Below, piece after piece: positions 45,137 to 55,979 of a stretch of DNA of 64,000 nucleotides (the first letter of the stretch is position 1; each line of letters opens with the position of its first letter). The notes beneath the pieces were generated by a model. The model worked only from the letters and a program-made list of their open reading frames with translations, ran no database searches and had not been told where the DNA came from. The translations under genes and the position numbers were made by a program. The DNA is from Rhodothalassium salexigens DSM 2132 (lineage in GTDB: Bacteria; Pseudomonadota; Alphaproteobacteria; Sphingomonadales; Rhodothalassiaceae): NCBI RefSeq assembly GCF_004341375.1, contig NZ_SLXO01000002.1:186001-250000 (forward strand), in the 5' to 3' direction.

Positions 45137-48100
45137 GTGACACCGCTGACCCAATCGCTGCTGACCGACCTGGCCGACGACCCCGGCCGGCTGACCCTGG
45201 CGGGCGCGCCCCAGGGCGTCGACGCGCGCGTGCTTGCCCGATTGCTGAGCGAGACCGACCGCCCGGTGCTGCACATCGCGCGCGAAGACGCCCGGCTCGA
45301 CCCGTTGGCGCACATGGTGCGCTTCTTCCACCCCGAGGTGGAGGTGGTCACCCTGCCGGCCTGGGACTGCCTGCCCTATGACCGGGTCGGCCCGAACCCC
45401 GAAATCGCCGCCCGGCGCATGAGCGCGCTTTACACCCTGGCGACCGCGCCGAAGCGCCAGCGCCTGTTGCTGACCACGGTCAACGCGGTGTTGCAACGGG
45501 TGCCGCCGCGCGACTGGGTGGCCGGCCACAGTTTCTCGGCCCGGCCCGGCGACAGCGTCGACCTAGACGCGCTGACCCAGTTCCTGACCGCCAATGGCTA
45601 CGCCCGCGCCAGCCAAGTGACCGAGCCCGGCGAATACGCCGTGCGCGGCGGCCTGGTCGACCTGTACCCCACCGGCGGCGACGGGCCGGTGCGGCTCGAC
45701 TTCTTCGGCGACGAACTGGACACCATCCGCCGCTTCGACCCGGCCAGCCAGCGCACCACCGACAAGGTGGCGGCACTCAACCTGCTGCCGGCCAGCGAAT
45801 TCACCCTCGACGCCGACGCCATCAAGCGCTTTCGCCGCGGCTATGTGGCCGAATTCGGCCCGGTCACCGACGACGACCCGCTCTACGAGGCGGTCAGCGA
45901 CGGCCGCCGCCACCAGGGCGCCGGCCACTGGCTGCCGCTGTTCCACGACCGGCTGGACACCGTCTTCGACCTGGTGCCGGGCGCCGTCACCACCCTGGAC
46001 CATCAGGGCGAGGACGCCGCGCGCCAGCGCCTCGACGCCATCGCCGACTATTATGACAGCCGGCGCACCCAATTGGCCGCATCCCGCGACCGCGCCAGCG
46101 CGCTCAACACCCCCTACAAGCCGCTGCCGCCCGACCAGCTCTATCTGAGCTCCGAGCAATGGGCGGCGGTGCTCGACCAGCGCGCGGTGCGCGACTTCAC
46201 GCCGTTCCAATTGCCCGACGGCCCCGGCGTCATCGACCTGGGCGCCAAGATGGGCCGCGACTTCGCGCCCGAACGCCAGGACAAGGCGGTCAACGTCTAT
46301 GACGCGGTGCGCGGCCACCTGGAAGACCTGACCGCCGCCCCCGGCCGCTCGGTGCTGGTGGCCAGCTATTCCGTCGGCGCGCGCGAGCGCCTGCAGGGCG
46401 TGCTCGAAGACCATGGCGTCACCGGCACCCGGCTGGTCGACACCGCCGCCGACATGGGCGACCTGGGCGGGCGCGTCGGACTCGCCGTGCTGCCGCTCGA
46501 ACACGGGCTCGAAGCGCCCGACCTGGCGATCGTCACCGAACAGGACGTGCTCGGCGACCGGCTGGTGCGCCAGTCGCGCAAGTCGCGCCGCGCCGACAAC
46601 TTCCTGCGCGAGGCGACCGCGCTCAGCCCCGGCGACCTGGTGGTCCATGTGGACCACGGCGTCGGCCGGTTTCTGGGCCTGGAGACGGTGACCGCAGCGG
46701 GCGCCGCCCACGACACCGTGGCGCTCGAATATGCCGGCGGCGACAAGCTCTACCTGCCGGTCGAGAATATCGAGATGCTGTCGCGCTACGGCTCGGAAGA
46801 GACCGGGCTCGAACTGGACAAGCTCGGCGGCGGCCAGTGGCAGGCCAAGAAGGCGCGGCTCAAGCAGCGCATCCGCGAGATGGCCGACCAGTTGATCGCC
46901 ATCGCCGCAGCGCGCGAATTGAAGCCCGGCAAGAAGGCCGACCTGCCCGCCGGCCTTTATGACGAATTCGCCGCGCGGTTCCCCTATACCGAGACCGGCG
47001 ACCAGTTGAACGCCATCGCCCAGGTGATCGACGATCTGGGCTCGGGCCGGCCCATGGACCGGCTGGTCTGCGGCGATGTGGGCTTCGGCAAGACCGAGGT
47101 GGCGTTGCGCGCCGCCTTCGTCATGGTCATGGCCGGCTATCAGGTGGCGGTGGTGGCGCCGACTACCCTGTTGGTACGCCAGCACTTCAAGACCTTCTGC
47201 GAACGCTTCCGCGACTATCCGGTCAACATCGCCCATCTGTCGCGGCTGGTGACCCAGAAGGAGATGAACGCCTCGAAGAAGCAGATCGCCGAGGGCACCG
47301 TCGACATCGCCGTCGGCACCCATGCGCTCCTGTCCAAGACCGTCACGTTCAAGAATCTGGGCCTGGTGATCGTCGACGAGGAACAGCATTTCGGCGTCGC
47401 CCACAAGGAACGGCTGAAGGAGATGAAGAAGGACGTGCACGTCCTGACGCTGACCGCCACGCCGATTCCGCGCACCCTGCAACTGGCCATGTCGGGCATC
47501 CGCGACCTGTCGATCATCGCCACGCCGCCGGTCGACCGGCTGGCGGTACGCACCTTCGTGCTGCCCTTCGACCCCATGGTGGTGCGCGAGGCGCTGCTGC
47601 GCGAGCATTATCGCGGCGGCCAGTCTTTCTATGTCTGCCCGCGCATCTCCGACCTGGCCGAGGCCGCCGAGTTCCTGCGCACCCATGTGCCCGAGGTCAA
47701 GTTCGTGGTCGCCCACGGCCAGATGGCGCCGGGCGAGATCGAGGACACCATGACCGCCTTCTACGAGGGCAAGTTCGACGTGCTGCTGTCGACCACCATC
47801 GTCGAATCCGGTCTCGACATCCCGACCGCCAACACCATGGTGGTGCACCGGGCGCACCAGTTCGGCCTGGCCCAGCTCTACCAGCTGCGCGGCCGGGTCG
47901 GGCGCGCCAAGATCCGCGCCTATTGCTACCTGACCACGCCGGCCAACCGCCAGCTCACCGGCGCCGCCGAACGCCGGCTGGGCGTGCTGCAGTCGCTCGA
48001 TACCCTCGGCGCCGGCTTCACCCTCGCCAGCCACGACATGGACATCCGCGGCGCCGGCAATCTGCTCGGCGAAGAACAGTCGGGCCATGTGCGCGAGGTC

Positions 48101-48652
48101 GGCGTCGAGCTTTATCAACAGATGCTCGAAGAGGCGGTCGCCGAGGCGCGCGCCGGCGACGACGCCGAGGACGGCGAGAGCGCCGCCTGGTCGCCGACCA
48201 TCAATGTGGGGGCGACGGTGCTGATCCCTGACTCGTATGTGGGCGACCTGGAACTGCGCATGGGGCTTTACCGCCGCCTGGCCGAGTTGCGCACCCGCGA
48301 GGAGATCGACGCCTTCGCCGCCGAACTGATCGACCGCTTCGGCGCGCTGCCGCCCGAGGTCAAACAACTGATCGCGGTGATCACCATCAAGGCGGAATGC
48401 CTGCGCGCCGGGATCGAGAAGATCGAGGCCGGGCCGAAGGGTTTGGTGGTGTCGTTCCGCGCCAACCGCTTCGCCAACCCCGAAGGGCTGGTGCAGTTCA
48501 TCTCCAAGCAGACCGCGGTGGCCAAGCTGCGCCCCGACCACAGCCTGCTCTACAAGGCGCGCATGGAGACGGTGGGCCAACGCCTCAAGACCGCCCACTC
48601 GCTGGCCCGCGGCCTCGCCCGCATCGCCGAGAAGGCCCAAGCTGCCGCATGA
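45137..48652 (+). CDS. mfd: Transcription-repair coupling factor Mfd
   Basis: The 1171-residue protein releases RNA polymerase stalled at DNA lesions. It contains the UvrB-like N-terminal domain (IHIAREDARLDP, GGLVDLYP), the RNA polymerase-binding region near 460-540 (VVHVDHGVGRFLGLE) and a RecG-like motor. The motor has Walker A GDVGFGKTEVAL, motif II DEEQHFG, and TATPIPRTLQLAMSGIRDLS. C-terminal TRCF domains follow. The start is GTG at 45137, nine bases after sdhE stops. Length is standard. Confidence 0.97.
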   Translation: MTPLTQSLLTDLADDPGRLTLAGAPQGVDARVLARLLSETDRPVLHIAREDARLDPLAHMVRFFHPEVEVVTLPAWDCLPYDRVGPNPEIAARRMSALYTLATAPKRQRLLLTTVNAVLQRVPPRDWVAGHSFSARPGDSVDLDALTQFLTANGYARASQVTEPGEYAVRGGLVDLYPTGGDGPVRLDFFGDELDTIRRFDPASQRTTDKVAALNLLPASEFTLDADAIKRFRRGYVAEFGPVTDDDPLYEAVSDGRRHQGAGHWLPLFHDRLDTVFDLVPGAVTTLDHQGEDAARQRLDAIADYYDSRRTQLAASRDRASALNTPYKPLPPDQLYLSSEQWAAVLDQRAVRDFTPFQLPDGPGVIDLGAKMGRDFAPERQDKAVNVYDAVRGHLEDLTAAPGRSVLVASYSVGARERLQGVLEDHGVTGTRLVDTAADMGDLGGRVGLAVLPLEHGLEAPDLAIVTEQDVLGDRLVRQSRKSRRADNFLREATALSPGDLVVHVDHGVGRFLGLETVTAAGAAHDTVALEYAGGDKLYLPVENIEMLSRYGSEETGLELDKLGGGQWQAKKARLKQRIREMADQLIAIAAARELKPGKKADLPAGLYDEFAARFPYTETGDQLNAIAQVIDDLGSGRPMDRLVCGDVGFGKTEVALRAAFVMVMAGYQVAVVAPTTLLVRQHFKTFCERFRDYPVNIAHLSRLVTQKEMNASKKQIAEGTVDIAVGTHALLSKTVTFKNLGLVIVDEEQHFGVAHKERLKEMKKDVHVLTLTATPIPRTLQLAMSGIRDLSIIATPPVDRLAVRTFVLPFDPMVVREALLREHYRGGQSFYVCPRISDLAEAAEFLRTHVPEVKFVVAHGQMAPGEIEDTMTAFYEGKFDVLLSTTIVESGLDIPTANTMVVHRAHQFGLAQLYQLRGRVGRAKIRAYCYLTTPANRQLTGAAERRLGVLQSLDTLGAGFTLASHDMDIRGAGNLLGEEQSGHVREVGVELYQQMLEEAVAEARAGDDAEDGESAAWSPTINVGATVLIPDSYVGDLELRMGLYRRLAELRTREEIDAFAAELIDRFGALPPEVKQLIAVITIKAECLRAGIEKIEAGPKGLVVSFRANRFANPEGLVQFISKQTAVAKLRPDHSLLYKARMETVGQRLKTAHSLARGLARIAEKAQAAA

Positions 48653-48728
48653 CCAGACGACCGCGCCGCCGAGAGAGCGGCGCGATTGTCGCCAACTGGT
48701 AAACAGCGCGTTTCCGGGCTGTCCGCTT

Positions 48729-48762
48729 CCGCCTCTGGCCGCAACAGTCCAGATAGAGGCGG
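48729..48762. repeat. Inverted repeat between mfd and azoR
   Basis: CCGCCTCTGG at 48729-48738 pairs with CCAG-AT-AGAGGCGG at 48749-48762, an eight-base outer stem with an inner four-base stem and a ten-base loop. There is no T-tract, so it is a poor intrinsic terminator; it could bind a regulator of azoR, which starts 40 bases downstream. Confidence 0.4.
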
Positions 48763-48801
48763 TAACAACGCCCTTCACCAGCAGATCGGAGACCGCGCGC
48801 C

Positions 48802-49449
48802 ATGACCGCCGACACCACGCCCCATTCAGCCCCTCAGACTGGCCCCCAGACCGCGCTCATCCTTCAAGCGTCGGTGCGCCGCGACGCCTCGGTCAGCCGG
48901 CCGCTGGTGGCGCGCGCGGCCGAAGCTCTGCGCGACCGGGGCCTGCGCCTGACCGACCGCGACCTGACGGCACCTGCTCTGCCCTATGTGGACGACGCCT
49001 GGACGGCGGCCAATTTCACCCCCGCCGAGCAACGCACCGACGCGCAACGCCAGGCGCTCGCCCTGTCCGACGCGCTGGTCGCCGAGGTCCAAGCCGCCGA
49101 CCGGCTGGTGATCGGCCTGCCGGTCTATAACTTCGCCCCGCCTGCGCCGCTCAAAAGCTGGATCGACCATGTGGCGCGCGCCGGGGTCACCTTCCGCTAC
49201 ACCGAGAACGGGGCGGAAGGGCTGTTGAAGAACAAGCGCGCGCTCCTGGTCATGGCCTCGGGCGGCACGCCGGCGGGCAGCGAAATCGACTATGCCAGCA
49301 CCTATCTGCGCCACATGCTGGGTTTCCTGGGCATCACCGACGTCACCCTGGCGGCCGCCGACCGGGTACTGTTCGAGCAGGACGAAGCCCTCGCCCGCGC
49401 CCGCGACGCCATCGACGCCTGGACCGCAGACGCCGCCCTGGCCGCCTGA
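48802..49449 (+). CDS. azoR: FMN-dependent NADH-azoreductase
   Basis: The 215-residue flavodoxin-like enzyme reduces quinones and azo compounds using NAD(P)H. Motifs are the FMN-phosphate region QASVRRDASVSR, the redox/FMN loop GLPVYNFAPPAPLKSWIDHV, and RAGVTFRYTENGAEGLL, characteristic of AzoR. A short N-terminal low-complexity leader precedes the fold. GGAG precedes the ATG. A hairpin lies 40 bases upstream of its start and another follows its stop. Confidence 0.93.
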   Translation: MTADTTPHSAPQTGPQTALILQASVRRDASVSRPLVARAAEALRDRGLRLTDRDLTAPALPYVDDAWTAANFTPAEQRTDAQRQALALSDALVAEVQAADRLVIGLPVYNFAPPAPLKSWIDHVARAGVTFRYTENGAEGLLKNKRALLVMASGGTPAGSEIDYASTYLRHMLGFLGITDVTLAAADRVLFEQDEALARARDAIDAWTADAALAA

Positions 49450-49469
49450 CAGGCGCCCGCCGGCGCCTT

Positions 49470-49508
49470 GGGCGGCGGCACCGCGCCCCGCCGCCCCACC
49501 TTGCTTTG
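49470..49508 (+). terminator. Hairpin after azoR, probable terminator
   Basis: GGGCGGCGG at 49470-49478 pairs perfectly with CCGCCGCCC at 49488-49496 around a nine-base loop. It is followed by CACCTTGCTTTG, which is only moderately T-rich. It lies 21 bases after the azoR stop. The -35 box of the next promoter begins ten bases later, so the two transcription units are separated here. Confidence 0.5.
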
Positions 49509-49534
49509 ACCTGATCCAGCTTGTGACCTATATT
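49506..49534 (+). promoter_or_regulatory. Sigma-70-type promoter for the 49.6-kb cluster
   Basis: TTGACC, a 17-base spacer and TATATT form a good housekeeping promoter. The start point would be near 49541, about 47 bases before the first gene of the cluster. An inverted repeat CTTGT-N9-ACAAG at 49520-49538 overlaps the -10 box and could be an operator. Confidence 0.6.
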
Positions 49535-49587
49535 ACAAGGGTAAGGCAATCTGGACAAAGAGGGTCCTAAGGCGAGGCAACAGCGAT

Positions 49588-50019
49588 ATGGCGATGATCG
49601 ATCCGCTATCGACCGGCCTGCCCGCGCCCACCCTGGCGGCGGACGCGGGTGCGGCGGCGGCATTAGACGGTGCCGGACCAGCCGGCGGCCGGCCTGCGCC
49701 GGTCGACCGGGTCAGCCTGGACCCGGCGCTGGGCGGCGGCGAGGCCGGCTTGGCGTCGGTCGCCGTCGAGGGCGCGACAGCGGCCCAAGCCGGCGGCGCA
49801 CCGCAACCGACCGCCGAGGCCGCACCCGAGCCCAATCCGCCGGAGCGCCGGAGCCCCGAGCCCCGCATGTCCGAGCCCCGCACGCCCGAGCTGTTGTCGA
49901 CGCAATTGGCCGACCTGTCGACCACCGCCCTGGTAGCCGGTGCCGATCCGGCGTTTCTGGGTCTGATCCAGGCCGCCGAGACCAGCTTGACCATTCAACC
50001 GGTGGATATTCTCGCCTGA
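49588..50019 (+). CDS. Hypothetical protein, Ala/Pro-rich, flagellar-cluster candidate
   Basis: The 143-residue product is disordered and Ala/Gly/Pro/Glu-rich over residues 1-100, with no signal peptide or membrane segment. Only the C-terminal 35 residues look ordered: LLSTQLADLSTTALVAGADP followed by FLGLIQAAETSLTIQPVDIL. It precedes a gene for a rod-type flagellar module by 46 bases, on the same strand and behind a promoter. I do not recognise a family. Start choice between two in-frame ATGs (MAM or MID) is uncertain. Confidence 0.55.
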   Translation: MAMIDPLSTGLPAPTLAADAGAAAALDGAGPAGGRPAPVDRVSLDPALGGGEAGLASVAVEGATAAQAGGAPQPTAEAAPEPNPPERRSPEPRMSEPRTPELLSTQLADLSTTALVAGADPAFLGLIQAAETSLTIQPVDILA

Positions 50020-50065
50020 CCCTGAACGGCGCAGCCGTCGCGCCCGACCCCGGAGCGATCGACCC

Positions 50066-50305
50066 ATGACCATCGACAGTGCCCAAGCCACCGCAATCGC
50101 CGGGCTGCAAGCCGCCCAGACGTCCTTCGAGACCAGCGCCGTGCGCCTGTCGCAGAGCGCCGCTGGCGGGGCCGAGGGGCGGATCGTCAAGGATATCGTC
50201 GACCTGCGCCGCTCGGCGGTCGCGTTCGACGCCAATGTCCGCACCGTCAAGGCGAGCGACGAGATGCTCGACACGCTGCTCGACCGCGTCGACGAACGTG
50301 CCTGA
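50066..50305 (+). CDS. Stand-alone flagellar basal-body rod C-terminal module
   Basis: The 79-residue protein corresponds to the C-terminal helix of flagellar rod/hook proteins without the rest of such a protein. IVKDIVDLRRSAVAFDANVR followed by TVKASDEMLDTLLD is the typical motif, where rod proteins end with a coiled segment used in export and polymerisation. The N-terminal half, IAGLQAAQTSFETSAVRLSQ, is also helical and resembles the matching N-terminal helix of the same proteins. It has GGAG at a good distance. It may be a minimal rod-like or export-adaptor protein. The match to the C-terminal motif is clear; function is inferred. Confidence 0.7.
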   Translation: MTIDSAQATAIAGLQAAQTSFETSAVRLSQSAAGGAEGRIVKDIVDLRRSAVAFDANVRTVKASDEMLDTLLDRVDERA

Positions 50306-50635
50306 CCGCGTCCCCTTGGGCCTTGGGGCTCGGGACTGGCGGGTCGAGGCTTGGAGACGGGCAGCAAGGCTTGCCGGGTCGGGGCTGCCGGTCCCGATCG
50401 GTGACCGAGACGCGGGCGGCCCCGCGAACCGGTGGCGCCATTGGCCGACAGCGGGGGAAACTGCGGTGCGCGCCGATCGGCCCGCCCGACGCGCGGCTGG
50501 CACGGAAGATGAATGGCGGACGAGGATTGGACGCAGACCGACCGGATCGCGGGGCGCGGATTTGACCGCGTGGCGGCCGCCGCAACCAACCGCACCGAGC
50601 CCCGCCGAAGATCTTGATAACGGGAGACACCCACC
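50306..50635. other. Gap within the 49.6-51.4-kb cluster
   Basis: I found no gene in these 330 bases. The open frames that cross it overlap neighbours and show no conserved features or plausible ribosome sites. No promoter pair or hairpin stands out. It may contain the start of transcription for the gene at 50636. Confidence 0.5.
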
Positions 50636-51358
50636 ATGAACGTCACGAGCGCCACCACACCGACCGGCGGAGCCACCTCGGCGCCGTCCAAGGTGCCGGC
50701 GCCGCAGGCCGTGACCTCCTCAACCGGTGCGCCGCCCGCCGGGATGGCCGAGCGCGCGCCCCAGACCGCGCCGCCGAAGCCCGCGTCCCCGGTCAAGGCC
50801 CCGGTCAAAGCACCGACCACGCCAAGCCGCGACGGCGGCCAGCAAGTGGCCCGGCAAGGGGGCGCATCGGCGCGTCCGGCCCCATCGGCAGCGCCGGCGC
50901 CAACAGCCAGCGCCAGCTTCGCGCGCCAGGCGTTGGAGGCCTATGGCCGGGCGGTTCAGGCCCAGGAGCCACAGGCCGGCCGGCGGCTGTTCCAGCCTCA
51001 GGCTGGCGGCTTCGGCGCACGCGTGTCCCAAGCCTCGATGACCCAGCCCGCCCGGACGCAAGCAGCGGCTCAGGCCCAGCGCGGCACCGGTCAACCGCCC
51101 GCAGCCACGCCCGCCAACACGATCGCCGGCGGCGCCGGCGGCCGGGCGATCCTGATCAATACGTCGCCGCAGAACCCCCAGGGGCCGTTCGCCCAGGTGA
51201 TCCTGGCCCAGGCGGGCGCCAATGCGGCCACCGGGGCTGCCGGTCGCGGCGTCGAGATGGCCGCCGGCGTGCGCACCTATCAGGGCAATGCCGGCACCGT
51301 GGCCCGCTATGCCAGCGGCCAGACCGGCTTCGCCACGCGCACCAATCTCGCCGCCTGA
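50636..51358 (+). CDS. Hypothetical protein, low complexity, with an ordered Gly-rich C-terminal region
   Basis: The 240-residue product is dominated by Ala, Pro, Gln, Thr and Ser, with little hydrophobic sequence. Residues 1-95 look disordered. A short helical segment, SASFARQALEAYGRAVQAQ, follows. The last 75 residues may be structured: AILINTSPQNPQGPFAQVIL, ANAATGAAGRGVEMAAG and VRTYQGNAGTVARYASGQTG. A GGGAG lies at a good distance before the ATG. I do not recognise a family. It is the third gene on the plus strand after the flagellar module, and base composition matches neighbours. Confidence 0.55.
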   Translation: MNVTSATTPTGGATSAPSKVPAPQAVTSSTGAPPAGMAERAPQTAPPKPASPVKAPVKAPTTPSRDGGQQVARQGGASARPAPSAAPAPTASASFARQALEAYGRAVQAQEPQAGRRLFQPQAGGFGARVSQASMTQPARTQAAAQAQRGTGQPPAATPANTIAGGAGGRAILINTSPQNPQGPFAQVILAQAGANAATGAAGRGVEMAAGVRTYQGNAGTVARYASGQTGFATRTNLAA

Positions 51359-51423
51359 CGCCCCCCCTGCCACGCCCTCCTAGGGCCCCGATCGCGCCTG
51401 CACGACCGGCCCGGGCGGGCACG

Positions 51424-51465
51424 GGTCGCCGGTCGCCGGTCGCCGGTCGCCGGTCGCCGGTCGCC
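51424..51465. repeat. Heptamer tandem repeat (GGTCGCC)x6
   Basis: Six exact tandem copies of GGTCGCC fill 42 bases between the gene ending at 51358 and purB. Seven bases is not a multiple of three, so the array would be phase-variable if it were ever in a coding sequence, but it lies outside any gene that I support. Confidence 0.93.
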
Positions 51466-51585
51466 CGGCGGCGCCTGAACGACCGGCGGGTTCGCGGTCA
51501 AGCAGCGCAAGCGGCGACGATGCCAAGGGATCACGCAAGAGCGCCGGCGCGGCGAGCCCGGCCCGCCGGCGCGTCAACGAACAGG

Positions 51586-52905
<1,320 letters not shown>

Positions 52906-53182
52906 GGGCACTTCCCTTGAGCTGGGCGCCGGCGCCGGCCGGAGCAAGCGCCCGCGCGACGGAACGAGACGATGGCGACGGCCCGGCGCACCGGCGCGCC
53001 CAAAACCGCCAGGGTCCCGCGTCGTCTAGCAAAGCGGGCCGGAGCGCACAAGCAAGCCGCCGTCAGCGTGCCGGGCGGCGAGCCGCCCGGACGCCGCCAC
53101 CGGTGCCAAACCCCGGCGCCCTCCGCCTTGGCGCCGTCCTCGGCCCCCTCGGGGCCGGTCGGGGCCGGGTCTGGGCGCCGGC

Positions 53183-54964
53183 TTAGCGGATCTCGGCCAG
53201 GAAGCCGTCGACCCGGTCGCCCAGGGTGCCGCTGCGCTCGTCAAGGGTCTGGGCCGCCGCCAGCATGGCCTGGGAATGTTCGCCGGTCTGCCAGGCCGCC
53301 GTGCTCATCTCGCGGATGCGCGCGGTGACCGTGGCCGTGCCCTCGGCGGCCTTGACCACCGCCTGGGAGATGTCCTTGGTGGCCGCCCCCTGCTCTTTGA
53401 CCGCGCCGGCGACGGTGGTCGCCACGTCGTCCAACTCGTCGATGGTCTGGCCGATGCTGCGCATGGCCGCGGTGGCGTCGCCGGTGGCGGTGCGCATGGC
53501 GTGGACCTGGCCGGTGATCTCGTCGGTGGCCTTGGCGGTCTGGCTGGCCAGCGACTTGACCTCGCCCGCCACCACCGCAAAGCCCTTGCCCGCCTCGCCG
53601 GCCCGTGCCGCCTCGATGGTGGCGTTCAAGGCCAACAGATTGGTCTGTTCGGCGATGTCGCTGATCAGCCCGACCACCTCGCCGATGCGGTCGGCGGCGG
53701 TGCCCAGGCTGTCCATGGTCTGGGTGGTCGACGCCGCTTCCTCGACGGCGCGCCGCGCCACCTTGGCCGCCCGGATGACCTGCTCTTCGATCTCGCGGAT
53801 CGACGCGGCCATCTGTTCGGTGGCCGCCGATACCGCCTCCACATTGGCCGAGGTGGCCCCGGCGGCGCCGTCGGCCTGTTCGGCGTGTTCCGAGGTCTGG
53901 CGCACCAGCGCGGTCATGGAATCCGCCGCGCCGCGCACCTCGGCCACCGCCTGGCTGACCGCCTCGACCACCGACTTGACGTCGCGCTCGAACTGGTCGC
54001 CCAGACTGGCCATCAACATGGCCCGCTCTTCGGCCTCGCGGGCATAAGCCGCCTCCTCGGCCTCGCGGCGCTCCTCGGCGGCGGCCCTTTCCTGCTCCAG
54101 CCGGCGGGTTTCCTCGGCCCGGCGCTGTTCTTCGAGCGACCGACGCTCCTCCTCGATCTGCACCTTGCGCTCGGCCTCGTCGCGGAACACCTGGGCAGCG
54201 CGGGCCATGTCGCCCACTTCGTCGCCGCGGGTTTGCGACGGGATCGCCACGTCGGTGCGCCCGGCCGCCACCGCCGCCATGGCGTCCTTGAGCGCCACCA
54301 GGGGCCGCGCCGTGCCGCGCCCGATGACCAGCGCGATCAGCACCGACAGCGCGAACGCCACCGCCACGAAAATACCGGCGATCCAGGTGAAGCGCGCTTT
54401 CTCGGCACGCGCCTCGGCGATCATGGCGTCGACCTGGCCCTGGCTTTGGGCCTGGATCTCGGCCAACGCCTCGAACACCGGCAACACATGGTCATATTCC
54501 ACCGTCTCCAGATACCGCCGGACCTCGTCGGCGCGGCCGGCGTCGTGCATCGCAAACGCACGCTCATAGATCGGCGGATAGCCGGCAACACCGTTGGCCA
54601 CCGTGTCGACCAGCCCCGGATCGCCCCGGAAGGTGCGCGCGAGCGCGGGCAGAAACTGGTCGTTCAACTGCTCGAAATAGGTCGGCAGGCGGTCGAGGCT
54701 TTCGGCCCGGGTCGCGGCGTCGGGCGCCAGGATCACCTGGCGCACCCGGCGCTGGATCGTGGTCACATAGGCGTCCATGGCATAGGCCGACGCCAGCGCC
54801 TCGAACGGATACTCATAGATTTCCCGGTTGATCCGGTCGATGCGGTCGAGACTGGCGAGCCCCAAGGCGCCATTGCCCACCATCAGGCCGATCAGCAGCA
54901 CAAACGCCGCCGACACCCGCGCCTGAATATTCAGGTCGTTGATCTTCCGTAACAATCGCTGCAT
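53183..54964 (-). CDS. Methyl-accepting chemotaxis protein
   Basis: The 593-residue receptor has a first transmembrane helix at about 15-38 and a helical periplasmic sensor of about 155 residues (HBM/4HB type). The second helix is near 193-215, followed by a HAMP domain. A Glu/Arg coiled coil at about 275-325 follows, and then the signalling domain with the conserved hairpin [21 protein letters not shown] SDxxEQTN stretch and the CheW/CheA contact are intact. The ligand cannot be inferred. No CheB/CheR-binding pentapeptide is at the C-terminus. The start at 54964 begins the first helix properly; an earlier frame is Arg-rich. Confidence 0.95.
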   Translation of the reverse strand: MQRLLRKINDLNIQARVSAAFVLLIGLMVGNGALGLASLDRIDRINREIYEYPFEALASAYAMDAYVTTIQRRVRQVILAPDAATRAESLDRLPTYFEQLNDQFLPALARTFRGDPGLVDTVANGVAGYPPIYERAFAMHDAGRADEVRRYLETVEYDHVLPVFEALAEIQAQSQGQVDAMIAEARAEKARFTWIAGIFVAVAFALSVLIALVIGRGTARPLVALKDAMAAVAAGRTDVAIPSQTRGDEVGDMARAAQVFRDEAERKVQIEEERRSLEEQRRAEETRRLEQERAAAEERREAEEAAYAREAEERAMLMASLGDQFERDVKSVVEAVSQAVAEVRGAADSMTALVRQTSEHAEQADGAAGATSANVEAVSAATEQMAASIREIEEQVIRAAKVARRAVEEAASTTQTMDSLGTAADRIGEVVGLISDIAEQTNLLALNATIEAARAGEAGKGFAVVAGEVKSLASQTAKATDEITGQVHAMRTATGDATAAMRSIGQTIDELDDVATTVAGAVKEQGAATKDISQAVVKAAEGTATVTARIREMSTAAWQTGEHSQAMLAAAQTLDERSGTLGDRVDGFLAEIR

Positions 54965-55180
54965 ATCCGCCTCGTCCCCTCGGCCTCGGTTTCGGCCTTG
55001 ATTGCGGCCCCGGTTCGGGCACCGGCGCGCGCCCCGCCGCACCGCCATGGGCGGACAACGGGTACCACGCTTCGGAAAACGGGCGGATTGTTCCCCGAAA
55101 GATCGTTAACGTCAAACTTTTCTTTTTTAATGCCTAAATCATCAGGCAACGGTCGCAAGAATAGATAAAATTGTCAGCGA

Positions 55181-55942
55181 TCAGATAAGCCCCATGGACT
55201 TGAAGCTGGCATGTTCGCCGCGCGCAATGATGATGTGGTCGTGCAGGACGACGCCCAATTGCTTGCCCGCCTGCTGAACCTGCCGGGTGATCTCGATATC
55301 GGCACGGCTCGGCGTGGCGTCGCCCGAGGGATGGTTGTGGACCATGATGATCGCCGAGGCATGGAGGTCGAGCGCGCGCTTGATCACCTCACGCGGGTAA
55401 AGCGGCGTGTGGTCGACGGTGCCGGTCTGCAGCACCTCGTCGGCGATCAGGCGGTTCTTGCGGTCGAGGAACAGGATGCGCGTCTGCTCCACCGGCGACC
55501 GACCCATGGCGGCGCGGCAATAATCCAGCAGCGCCTGCCAACTGGACACCACCGGCCGGTTCATCACCTCGGCCTGGGCGAGCGTGAGCCCGGCGGCCTG
55601 GACGGTTTTCAGCGCCAGCGCGCTGCGCTCGCTCAAGCCCGCCGCGCGCAGGGCGCCGAGGTCGGCGCTCAACACACCCGCCAGGCTCGAAAACCGGGCG
55701 ATCAGGTCCTTGGCCAGCGGCTTCACGTCGCGGCGCGGGATCGACAGGAACAGCAACAGCTCCAGCAGCTCATAATCCTGAAGCGCCGCCGCGCCGCCGT
55801 CGCGAAAGCGCTGGCGCAGCCGGTCGCGATGGCCGGCATAATGGGGGGCGGGGCCGGCCACGGCCCCGGACGCGGCGGGGCGATGCCTGGATGGCGGACG
55901 GGCGTTTCCGGGTCTGTCCGGCGTGTCCGACGTATCCGGCAT
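55181..55942 (-). CDS. radC: RadC-like JAB/MPN domain protein
   Basis: The 253-residue protein has an N-terminal helix-hairpin-helix region (LQDYELLELLLFLSIPRRDV) and a C-terminal JAMM metal-binding domain. The zinc motif is MVHNHPSGD with a preceding Glu-containing strand, and the C-terminus is GEHASFKSMGLI. RadC was once linked to DNA repair, but its enzymatic role remains unproved. About 35 residues at the start are Pro/Arg-rich. It sits 37 bases after the map stop, on the same strand. Confidence 0.95.
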   Translation of the reverse strand: MPDTSDTPDRPGNARPPSRHRPAASGAVAGPAPHYAGHRDRLRQRFRDGGAAALQDYELLELLLFLSIPRRDVKPLAKDLIARFSSLAGVLSADLGALRAAGLSERSALALKTVQAAGLTLAQAEVMNRPVVSSWQALLDYCRAAMGRSPVEQTRILFLDRKNRLIADEVLQTGTVDHTPLYPREVIKRALDLHASAIIMVHNHPSGDATPSRADIEITRQVQQAGKQLGVVLHDHIIIARGEHASFKSMGLI

Positions 55943-55979
55943 CGGCGAGGCCCCGGGTGGCGGGCTGCGGCGGCGGCCG

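Noticed and set aside
45563-48778. A 1071-codon minus-strand open frame
   Set aside because: It mirrors mfd, which is fully supported by motifs on the plus strand.
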